Below, one piece after another: positions 1-5,739 of a stretch of DNA of 6,444 bases; the first letter of the stretch is position 1, and each line of letters starts with the position of its first letter. Made by a program: the position numbers and the translations under genes. The notes beneath the pieces are model-generated. The model worked only from the letters and a program-made list of their open reading frames with translations, did not search any database and was not told the origin of the DNA. The stretch lies in the NCBI GenBank assembly GCA_031255875.1, contig JAIRRR010000279.1, positions 1 through 6,444 of the forward strand, written 5' to 3'. The DNA is from Treponema sp. (GTDB lineage: Bacteria > Spirochaetota > Spirochaetia > Treponematales > Breznakiellaceae).

Positions 1-1
1 G

Positions 2-451
2 GCGCGGGAGGAAGGGTACGGGAAAGCGGCCCATTTTTTTGAGGAAGCGGCGCTCAACGAGCAGGAGCACGCGAAAATCTGGTTCAAATTGCTGGACGGC
101 ATCGGCGAAACCACGGCAAACCTGCAAACCGCCGCGGACGGCGAAAAATACGAATCAACGGAAATGTACACCGATTTTGCCAAAACCGCCAGGGAGGAAG
201 GGTTTGACGACATTGCCAAACGTTTTGAACAGATTGGCGCAATTGAAAAAGTGCATGAAGAGCGGTACCTGAAACTTCTCGACGAGATAAGAAACCATCC
301 GGATTCTTCAAAAACGGACTATCCGGTCTGGAAATGCACCAGCTGCGGCCACATTGAAACCACGCAAAAAGCGCCGTCAGCTTGCAGTGTCTGCTCAAAC
401 GCGGACGTACCCTATTCCGGGTACCGGGCGTTCACCCGGCTGCACTATTAA
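2..451 (+). CDS. Rubrerythrin, 3' part (5' end outside the window)
   Basis: Rubrerythrin is a cytoplasmic non-heme di-iron protein that reduces hydrogen peroxide in anaerobes, using electrons passed through its own rubredoxin-like centre. The frame is open from base 2 to a TAA at 449-451, giving 149 visible residues. Family members are about 190 residues, so roughly 40 are missing upstream. Visible di-iron ligand motifs, numbered from the first visible residue, are E20xxH23 in one helix, E51xxE54, and E82xxH85 in a second helix related to the first. The C-terminal domain has WKCTSC (C112, C115) and ACSVC (C128, C131), the four cysteines of a rubredoxin-type iron site. All expected parts of the visible region are present, so the gene looks intact. 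An ATG at 89 is only an internal methionine, since the di-iron helix motif E20xxH23 lies upstream of it. It converges with the aldo/keto reductase gene, with 28 bases between the stops. Confidence 0.93.
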   Translation, partial: AREEGYGKAAHFFEEAALNEQEHAKIWFKLLDGIGETTANLQTAADGEKYESTEMYTDFAKTAREEGFDDIAKRFEQIGAIEKVHEERYLKLLDEIRNHPDSSKTDYPVWKCTSCGHIETTQKAPSACSVCSNADVPYSGYRAFTRLHY

Positions 452-459
452 GGGAATCT

Positions 460-484
460 CCTGAGCCCGGGCGGGCGGCTCAGG
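460..484. terminator. GC-rich hairpin between convergent genes, possible bidirectional terminator
   Basis: CCTGAGCC (460-467) pairs perfectly with GGCTCAGG (477-484) around a 9-base loop. It begins 9 bases after the rubrerythrin stop and covers the TGA of the aldo/keto reductase (480-482 on the minus strand). The position between two convergent genes fits a shared terminator. There is no clear T-tract on either side, so intrinsic termination is uncertain; it may instead act as an mRNA 3' end stabiliser. Confidence 0.45.
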
Positions 485-1691
485 AACCCGCGGAAGGCGG
501 CCCGCCTATGACACGGACCCCTTTCTCGGGGTGGAGCAGCTCTATGTCGTCCAGGGCGTTTTCCGCCACAAAAGCCCTGACCTTTTCCAGCAGAGCGGGT
601 ATGTCCAGGCCCTGGGGGCACAGTTTTACGCAGCGCTCGCAGCGCGTACAGTGATGGGCCTGGCGGCCTTCGCCGATTACCCGGTAGTCAATGCCGAGGT
701 AGACCGTTCTGCCTTTATTGTGATGCCGGTTGTAGAGGGCGAAAAGCCTGGGAATATCGACCCCTGAAGGGCAGTCCATGCAATACCGGCAGGCGGTACA
801 GGGTATGGGCGCGCTCTTCCGGTACGCGTCCAGGGCCCGGGCGATAACCCCGTATTCCCGTTCGTCAAGCGGCCGGAGCGGCGAAAGCGTCGCGATGTTG
901 TCCCTGAGCTGTTCCATATCCGACATGCCGCTCAGCACTACCAGCACGCCCGGAAGGCTCGCCGCGAAACGTATGGCCCAGGACGCGACGCTCCGGCCGG
1001 GGTCGGCCTCGCGGAATATTGCCTGGCTTTCACCGCAAAGCCCGGCCGCGAGTGCGCCGCCCCGCACCGGCTCCATCACGATTACCGGTATGCCCCGGGA
1101 CGCGAGCAATTCGTACTGGCTCTTCGCGTCCAATCCTTCCCAGTCCATATAGTTGATCTGGAGCTGGGCAAAATCCCAGTCGTATTTTTTTACCACCGAT
1201 TCGAGAACGGCGGGGGTGTCGTGCATGGAAAAGCCCAGGCGGCGTATGCGCCCTTCCCTCTTTTTTTGCCGCAGGAATTCGTATACCCCCAGCCGCTCTT
1301 CCTTTTCCAGGTTCTTTGAGCTGAAATTGTGTATCAGGTAAAAGTCAAAGTACTCCGTCCGGCATTTCCTGAGTTGCTCTTCGAAAACCGCCTCCATTTC
1401 CTCCCGGCTGTTGAGCATCCACACGGGCATTTTTGTCGCCAGGTTGAAGCTTTCCCGCCTGTGCCGGGAAAGCGCCCAGCCGGTGAATTCCTCGCTGGTA
1501 CAGCCGTGATAATTATAGGCGGTGTCAAAGTAATTGACCCCGTGCTCCAGCGCGTAATCGACCAGTTCCGCCCCCTTGTCCCGGTCGATAATGCGGCTGC
1601 CCTCGGCGGCCCTGGGCATGCGCATAATGCCGTAGCCCAGCAGCGAAACGTACTGGTCCCCGTTACGGAATTTCCGGCAATCAAGCGGCAT
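480..1691 (-). CDS. Aldo/keto reductase with C-terminal 4Fe-4S domain (COG1453 type)
   Basis: Predicted cytoplasmic oxidoreductase of 403 residues. Residues 1 to about 290 form the aldo/keto reductase TIM barrel with the complete catalytic tetrad: D56 and Y61 in DTAYNY, K87 in TKMP, and H121 in YLIH. Residues 290-403 form a ferredoxin-like region with two cysteine clusters, C298/C301/C304/C307 followed by proline and C348/C351/C354/C358 followed by proline, expected to bind 4Fe-4S clusters. This architecture is common in anaerobes, but the physiological substrate is generally unknown and cannot be read here. The ATG at 1691 has an AAGGGGG Shine-Dalgarno sequence five bases upstream, which supports this start. 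A likely promoter lies about 50 bases upstream (1744-1773). The gene converges on the rubrerythrin; a shared redox role is possible but they are not one transcript. The N-terminal motif LGYGIMRMP is typical of the family. Confidence 0.93.
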   Translation of the reverse strand: MPLDCRKFRNGDQYVSLLGYGIMRMPRAAEGSRIIDRDKGAELVDYALEHGVNYFDTAYNYHGCTSEEFTGWALSRHRRESFNLATKMPVWMLNSREEMEAVFEEQLRKCRTEYFDFYLIHNFSSKNLEKEERLGVYEFLRQKKREGRIRRLGFSMHDTPAVLESVVKKYDWDFAQLQINYMDWEGLDAKSQYELLASRGIPVIVMEPVRGGALAAGLCGESQAIFREADPGRSVASWAIRFAASLPGVLVVLSGMSDMEQLRDNIATLSPLRPLDEREYGVIARALDAYRKSAPIPCTACRYCMDCPSGVDIPRLFALYNRHHNKGRTVYLGIDYRVIGEGRQAHHCTRCERCVKLCPQGLDIPALLEKVRAFVAENALDDIELLHPEKGVRVIGGPPSAGS

Positions 1692-1743
1692 ACGGTCCCC
1701 CTTTCCGGTATTTCAGATTCCCCGGCACAAAACGCGACGCGTC

Positions 1744-1773
1744 ATCATAAGTACAATTTCCAATTTCCGTCAA
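1744..1773 (-). promoter_or_regulatory. Sigma70-type promoter for the aldo/keto reductase gene
   Basis: Read on the minus strand, TTGACG (1773-1768) is followed after 18 bases by TATGAT (1749-1744). Both hexamers are 5/6 matches to consensus. The expected transcription start is near 1737, giving a leader of about 45 bases before the ATG at 1691. No other good pair was noticed between 1692 and 1860 on this strand. Assigned by eye only. Confidence 0.55.
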
Positions 1774-1774
1774 T

Positions 1775-1798
1775 GCCCCGGGCCAGGGCTGCCGGGGC
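1775..1798. other. GC-rich inverted repeat between the divergent promoters
   Basis: GCCCCGG (1775-1781) and CCGGGGC (1792-1798) form a 7-base inverted repeat around a 10-base spacer. It sits upstream of both divergent promoters, so it is not a terminator of either neighbouring gene. It could be a protein-binding site, or a chance result of the GC-rich block at about 1775-1820, which changes abruptly to AT-rich DNA after 1825. Confidence 0.2.
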
Positions 1799-1825
1799 GC
1801 GCCGGGCCGGGTTCCGGGACAGACA

Positions 1826-1885
1826 CTAAATAATGAAAAATTTGTTAAAAAATCAGTTGACATTATGCCGAATATCATCTATACT
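1826..1885 (+). promoter_or_regulatory. Strong sigma70-type promoter with AT-rich upstream element, for the transaldolase-like gene
   Basis: A perfect -35 hexamer TTGACA (1857-1862) is separated by exactly 17 bases from TATACT (1880-1885), a 5/6 match to the -10 consensus. The expected start of transcription is near 1892, giving a leader of about 25 bases. The 30 bases before the -35 (about 1826-1855) are rich in A and T runs, in sharp contrast to the GC-rich surroundings, and resemble an UP element. This is the best promoter in the window by sequence. Confidence 0.8.
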
Positions 1886-1896
1886 TGTATAGACAA
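1878..1896 (+). promoter_or_regulatory. Candidate GntR/HutC-type operator overlapping the -10 and start site
   Basis: Two overlapping palindromes are visible. TCTATAC-TT-GTATAGA (1878-1893) is a perfect 7-base inverted repeat. TTGT-ATAG-ACAA (1885-1896) contains GTATAGAC (1887-1894), which matches the GTMTAKAC core known for HutC/NagR-subfamily GntR regulators. A protein bound here would cover the -10 and start of transcription, so repression is the natural inference. No regulator gene is present in the window, so the partner is unknown. The -10 itself contributes to the first palindrome, so part of the symmetry could be coincidental. Confidence 0.45.
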
Positions 1897-1916
1897 TTTG
1901 ACAATTGGAGGGATGT

Positions 1917-3254
1917 ATGCAAACAGTAAACTATCTGGGCAGCGGCGAGGGGACGGCGGGGATCGGTTACACGCTGGGCGCCCTGGGGGCGGCTTCGGAC
2001 GACAAGGATGAATTTGAGCGGGTAAAGAACCTGCTTATCTCTGAAAAGCAGTTTTCGCTGCTCAGGGGCGTTGTCAGGCACCTGGCTTTTTCGGAACGCT
2101 GGAAGGACGTTATGAAAACCTTTCAGGTGCCGGCCGGCGAGACGCCCCCGGGCTTCCGTATTGAAAGCACCCTGAAGGACGGCGGACTCCTCGAACTGGA
2201 ACTGGTCAGGGATATTTCCTACGACAAGAACGGGGTCAAACGCCCGACGAAAATTATCTTTTCGGCCGATTCCGCCAACCCCTACGAAGTCGCGCCCATA
2301 GCCCCCATGCTCGGGAATCTGACCTGCAACCCCGGCATCGTCTACGATCTCTTTATCAACAACCCCAAGGCCAATGTCGGGGGCAAATTCAAGACCAGGG
2401 ACGAGGTGATGACCGAGATTGGGCGTATCCTGGGGCCGGGCTGCGATATCAGCGTGGAACTGAACAACCCCTTTGAAAAGGATTTCGACAAAATTCTCGC
2501 GGAATGCGAGGTCTTTAAAAAGATACTCAGCGAGTACCGCCTAGTGGTGAAGGTCCCGCATACCGGGCCCGTGAACGCCGGCAATGTCCGCGAGCTTTTG
2601 GAAGGGGACAAGCGTTTCTCCGTCCGCTACGACCAGGGGGCCACCGCCGACGCCCTGTGGGGCCACAACCTGGCCCTGAAACTCAGGGAGCACGGCTACC
2701 GCATCAACTATACCCTGATGTTCGAGCCTTACCAGACCAACATGGCGCTCCAGGCCAAGCCCGCCTTTATCAACAGCTTTATCCGCCACAGGGGCAAGCA
2801 AAGTTCCGCCATCAAGCAGTTCCTGGATATTTACGACCTTACCGGCGAGGCGAAATACCTGGCGGACCTGCGGAGCTATATGCTGGCCAACGATTACCTT
2901 GCCAAAAACGACGAGGCCCACGATCTGCTCGACGTGCTGAAAACCGGCAGGGACCTTGTCAACTACCGGAACATTGAAACGCCCTACGGGGCCGACGGCC
3001 TTGACGGGGTGAGGCACAACCTGAGGCTTCTGCGCCAGTGCAACCTGAGGGATACCCGCCTGATCATTTGTTCTATGGAAGGCGAGTACAACTACCCCGA
3101 CATTGACCGGCTCATGGCGGACCCCGAATACGCCGACGTAATAGACCGCATCGTGATAACCGCCGAGCCCGGCTACCTGGCGCGGTTTACCTCGACAAAC
3201 CAGGTCGTGTCGTACCAGCGCCGCTTTATGAACGCCGCTTCCGGCCAGAAGTGA
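1917..3254 (+). CDS. Atypical transaldolase-family (FSA/transaldolase fold) protein
   Basis: A 445-residue protein probably related to transaldolase and fructose-6-phosphate aldolase, class I enzymes that form a Schiff base with a lysine. Signatures in barrel order: D118 in FSADSAN (first strand), N138-P139 in NLTCNPG (second strand), E181 in SVEL, K212 in VVKVPHT as the expected Schiff-base lysine, T266 in NYTLMF, and an SFIRHR segment with R290/R292 where phosphate is bound in relatives. The closing strand is probably RLIICS near residues 381-386. Relatives of the short type have about 220 residues; this one has about 115 extra residues at the N-terminus and about 70 inserted between strands six and seven. 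Substrate is unknown. ATG 1917 is chosen because GGAGGG lies 4 bases upstream; an in-frame TTG at 1905 would overlap that site. It appears monocistronic, with promoters before it and before the next gene. Confidence 0.72.
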   Translation: MQTVNYLGSGEGTAGIGYTLGALGAASDDKDEFERVKNLLISEKQFSLLRGVVRHLAFSERWKDVMKTFQVPAGETPPGFRIESTLKDGGLLELELVRDISYDKNGVKRPTKIIFSADSANPYEVAPIAPMLGNLTCNPGIVYDLFINNPKANVGGKFKTRDEVMTEIGRILGPGCDISVELNNPFEKDFDKILAECEVFKKILSEYRLVVKVPHTGPVNAGNVRELLEGDKRFSVRYDQGATADALWGHNLALKLREHGYRINYTLMFEPYQTNMALQAKPAFINSFIRHRGKQSSAIKQFLDIYDLTGEAKYLADLRSYMLANDYLAKNDEAHDLLDVLKTGRDLVNYRNIETPYGADGLDGVRHNLRLLRQCNLRDTRLIICSMEGEYNYPDIDRLMADPEYADVIDRIVITAEPGYLARFTSTNQVVSYQRRFMNAASGQK

Positions 3255-3259
3255 GTCGT

Positions 3260-3287
3260 CCCGGCGTCTGCGGCAGCGGGCGCCGGG
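3260..3287 (+). terminator. GC-rich hairpin after the transaldolase-like gene
   Basis: CCCGGCG (3260-3266) pairs with CGCCGGG (3281-3287). The stem can be extended inward by four more pairs, two of them G-U, to leave a loop of about six bases. It starts six bases after the stop codon, where a terminator is expected. Only TT follows the stem, so it lacks a proper U-tract and is a weak intrinsic terminator at best. Confidence 0.35.
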
Positions 3288-3303
3288 TTCGCAATGCGCA
3301 ATA

Positions 3304-3331
3304 TTGACAAAACCCGGCAAAATTCTACAAT
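3304..3331 (+). promoter_or_regulatory. Sigma70-type promoter for the S41 protease gene, giving little or no leader
   Basis: A perfect TTGACA (3304-3309) is separated by 16 bases from TACAAT (3326-3331), a 5/6 match to consensus. Transcription would be expected to start around 3336-3340, which is on or next to the ATG at 3338. The -35 partly overlaps a small palindrome CAATATTG (3299-3306). Confidence 0.65.
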
Positions 3332-3337
3332 TTGATC

Positions 3338-4822
3338 ATGAATGAATCTGAAAATCCCCGGGGCAAGTTCCCCTCTTCCCTTCTCTGGATACTATCGACC
3401 GTTGTCCTGGGCGGCCTTTTCATTCTGGCGGCGGCGCCCCTGGCGACCGCGCAAAACCGGTCCCAGGATTCGACGCGCTACACTTCCCTAATCCAAAACG
3501 TGTTTGAATTTATCCAGCGGCACTATGTGGAAGAGGTTGACCCAAAGGCGCTCTACGAAGGGGCGATGTCCGGGATGTTCAATTCCCTGGGCGATCCCTA
3601 TTCGACCTTTCTCCAGGAATCGGACATGGCGGACCTGAGCGAAAACGTAATCCAGGGGAGCTACGGCGGGGTCGGGCTTTACATCTCGAAGCCGGTCAGG
3701 GAACAGCCCGACGGGAGGCCGCTCTACGTGGAGGTAGCCTCCCCGATCGAGGACACGCCGGGCTGGCGGGCCGGGATCAAGCCCGGGGACCTTATTATCG
3801 AAATCAACGGGGAAACCACCGACTTGCTGTCCATGGACGACGTGCTGGCCCGGCTCAAGGGGCCGCCGGGGGTGGAGATAAAGCTTTTGATACGCAGGGG
3901 GAAGAATCTTGAATTCCCGGTCTCCGTTACCCGGGAGGTCATCGAGGTGCCGACGGTCAAACAGGCCATGATCGGGAATATCGGGTACGTCAAGCTGATC
4001 AGCTTCAGCGCCATGACGGTAGACCGGACCCGGGAAGCCATTGAGAAATTCAGGGAGCAGGGTTACCGGGCCCTTATCGTTGACCTCCGGAACAACTACG
4101 GCGGGCTGCTCCAGGCGGCGGTGGGGGTGAGCGATCTGTTCCTGAACGGCGGGGTGGTTGTTTCGGTCAAGTCCCGCATAGCTTCGGAAAATTCCGTGTT
4201 CAACGCCCGCAGGAATACCCTGGTCGCCCCGGACATACCGATTGTAGTGCTGATAAACCGGGGATCGGCATCGGCGTCGGAGATTCTCGCGGGCGCCCTG
4301 AAAGACCGGGGCCGGGCGTACCTGGTAGGCGAAAAGTCCTTCGGCAAGGGGTCGGTGCAGCAGGTCTACCCCCTGGACAGGACCGGCTTTAAAATTACCA
4401 CCGCCCGGTACTATACCCCCAGCGACGTCAATATCGACAAGATCGGCATCCCGCCGGATCGGGAAGTGCTTTTCCCGGAATTTACCGAGGAGGATTCCGA
4501 AAAACTGGGCGAATTGATCACCGACAACCGGATCCCCGGCTTTGTGGAGCAGAACCCCGAAGCCGGCCCCGCGCAGGTCGATCAGTTCGCCCAAGCCCTG
4601 AACAGGGAATACAGCCTGGATCTCAATCTCCTGAAACGCCTGATCCGCGACGAGCAGAACCGGACGCTGATAGCCCCGGTCTACGATTTGGAGTACGATG
4701 TCCAGCTTCAGGAGGCGGTGAATATTCTGCGGGGGGATGCTTACAACGCCCTGATGAAAACCGCCAAGACTCTCAGGGACCTTCAGGATGAAGCGGCTGA
4801 AGATGAAGCCCTGGCCTCTTAG
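3338..4822 (+). CDS. C-terminal processing peptidase, S41 family (CtpA/Prc-like)
   Basis: A 494-residue envelope protease that would cleave exported proteins near their C-termini. Residues 11-38 form one hydrophobic segment ending in ATA-Q, a signal peptide or N-terminal anchor that places the enzyme outside the cytoplasmic membrane. Residues about 104-190 are a PDZ domain with the GGVGLYI ligand loop and the IKPGDLIIEING segment. The catalytic domain follows: S312 in GSASASEI, K337 in FGKGSVQQ and Q341, with the 25- and 4-residue spacing of the Ser-Lys-Gln triad of CtpB. The last 100 or so residues form a family-specific tail with an acidic end. The ATG at 3338 is chosen because the hydrophobic segment follows it and no other in-frame start occurs inside it; a TTG at 3332 would overlap the -10. 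No Shine-Dalgarno sequence is visible. Probably the first gene of an operon with rsmE and the GT26 gene. Confidence 0.95.
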   Translation: MNESENPRGKFPSSLLWILSTVVLGGLFILAAAPLATAQNRSQDSTRYTSLIQNVFEFIQRHYVEEVDPKALYEGAMSGMFNSLGDPYSTFLQESDMADLSENVIQGSYGGVGLYISKPVREQPDGRPLYVEVASPIEDTPGWRAGIKPGDLIIEINGETTDLLSMDDVLARLKGPPGVEIKLLIRRGKNLEFPVSVTREVIEVPTVKQAMIGNIGYVKLISFSAMTVDRTREAIEKFREQGYRALIVDLRNNYGGLLQAAVGVSDLFLNGGVVVSVKSRIASENSVFNARRNTLVAPDIPIVVLINRGSASASEILAGALKDRGRAYLVGEKSFGKGSVQQVYPLDRTGFKITTARYYTPSDVNIDKIGIPPDREVLFPEFTEEDSEKLGELITDNRIPGFVEQNPEAGPAQVDQFAQALNREYSLDLNLLKRLIRDEQNRTLIAPVYDLEYDVQLQEAVNILRGDAYNALMKTAKTLRDLQDEAAEDEALAS

Positions 4823-4869
4823 GGGCCCTGCCGGACTTTGCAGCAGGCGGGGGCAGGCACGGTGATTCC

Positions 4870-5739
4870 ATGAAGCAATTCCTGCTGCCCTCCCCGCTTG
4901 TACGCGGCGGCGAAGGCGGCGGGGAGCTTGTCCGGTTATCCGGCAGGGACTACCACTACCTGGTCCGGGTAAGGCGGCTCCGGCCCGGCGCGGTATTCGA
5001 CGCCGTGGAGCCGGGCGGCGCCCGCGTCCGGGTGCTCGTCCGTTCAGCAGAGGGCGGCGTCCTCCTGGGCGAGCGCCTTGAGACAGAAGAAACGCCGCCT
5101 TCCCCGGCGCCGGACGCCGTTGCGCTTCCGCCGCTGGTGCTGTTCCAGGCCCTGCCCAAGGGCGCCAAGATGGACCTGATCGTCCGGCAGGCCGCCGAAG
5201 GCGGCGTCGCGGCGGTGGCGCCGTTTGCAAGCGCCCGCTCGGTGCCAAGGCCCGAAAGAACGGGCGGCGGAAGGCCGGGGCGGCTTGAAAGGTGGCGCCG
5301 CATTGTGCGGGAGGCCCGGCAGCAGAGCGGGTCCGCCGTTGCCACAACGGTGGAGCCGCCCCGGTCCTTTGAGGGGGCGCTGGCCTTCTGGGGGGAACTG
5401 CGGGGACGGCATGAGCGGCCGGCGGGCCTCCTGCTTCACCCGGAGCCGGAAATTAGGCGGGATTTTGGGGAAGCCGGCGGGGGGGCTTTCGAGGGCGGCT
5501 CATTCCACGGCTGCCTTGGGAACAGGCCCGGCCTGGTGGCAATCGCGGCAGGGCCCGAGGGCGGATTTTCCCCCGCAGAGGCGGCCCGCTTTGCTGAGGA
5601 AGGGTTTACGCCTGTGTCTATGGGGAATACGGTATTGCGCGCCGAAACTGCGGCGGTGTACGCGGCGGCGGCCGTACGCATTATTTTATTGGAGAGCGAA
5701 TCGTGGATTCACGGAAAAGCGCGGCAGCGGATTCTTTAG
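4870..5739 (+). CDS. rsmE: 16S rRNA (uracil-1498-N3)-methyltransferase RsmE
   Basis: A SAM-dependent SPOUT-class enzyme that methylates N3 of U1498 in helix 44 of 16S rRNA. The protein has 289 residues. The N-terminal PUA-like domain covers about residues 1-75, with the SGRDYHYLVRVRRL segment. The catalytic domain has LPKGAKMDLIVRQAAEGGV (95-113), REARQQSG (147-154), the SAM-binding GPEGGFS (228-234) and the knot segment MGNTVLRAETA (251-261). The usual length is about 240-250; the excess is mainly a glycine-rich stretch near 198-218 and linkers around 72-86 and 123-140, suggesting surface loops. GGTGAT at 4861-4866, the 3' half of an extended Shine-Dalgarno, precedes the ATG by 3 bases. It lies 47 bases after the protease gene with no promoter seen, so it is probably cotranscribed. 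Its last 37 bases overlap the next gene. Confidence 0.95.
   Translation: MKQFLLPSPLVRGGEGGGELVRLSGRDYHYLVRVRRLRPGAVFDAVEPGGARVRVLVRSAEGGVLLGERLETEETPPSPAPDAVALPPLVLFQALPKGAKMDLIVRQAAEGGVAAVAPFASARSVPRPERTGGGRPGRLERWRRIVREARQQSGSAVATTVEPPRSFEGALAFWGELRGRHERPAGLLLHPEPEIRRDFGEAGGGAFEGGSFHGCLGNRPGLVAIAAGPEGGFSPAEAARFAEEGFTPVSMGNTVLRAETAAVYAAAAVRIILLESESWIHGKARQRIL
5691..5696 (+). promoter_or_regulatory. Shine-Dalgarno inside rsmE that sets the GTG start of the GT26 gene
   Basis: GGAGAG lies six bases before the GTG at 5703, within the rsmE coding sequence. The local run TTATTTTATT just before it (5681-5690) is unusually AT-rich for this region and would keep the site unstructured. It decides the start of an overlapping gene that begins with a non-ATG codon. 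Confidence 0.7.

Noticed and set aside
1329..1829. A 166-codon open frame on the plus strand
   Set aside because: It is antisense to the aldo/keto reductase catalytic region and runs through the divergent promoter region.
1905..1916. A TTG at 1905 as the start of the transaldolase-like gene
   Set aside because: It overlaps the GGAGGG ribosome binding site that serves the ATG at 1917 and would have no site of its own.
2541..3320. A 259-codon open frame on the minus strand
   Set aside because: It is antisense to the transaldolase-like gene and is low-complexity in Val, Gly and His, with no recognisable domain; the plus-strand gene has a promoter, a Shine-Dalgarno site and conserved motifs.
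4827..4857. CCTGCC/GGCAGG inverted repeat between the protease gene and rsmE, considered as a terminator
   Set aside because: Only six pairs with a 19-base loop and no T-tract; more likely chance in GC-rich DNA.
3488..5347. A 619-codon open frame on the minus strand
   Set aside because: It lies antisense to the S41 protease and rsmE, both of which have unmistakable catalytic motifs. Its translation is rich in Pro, Arg and Gly with no family signature, as expected for an antisense frame in GC-rich DNA.
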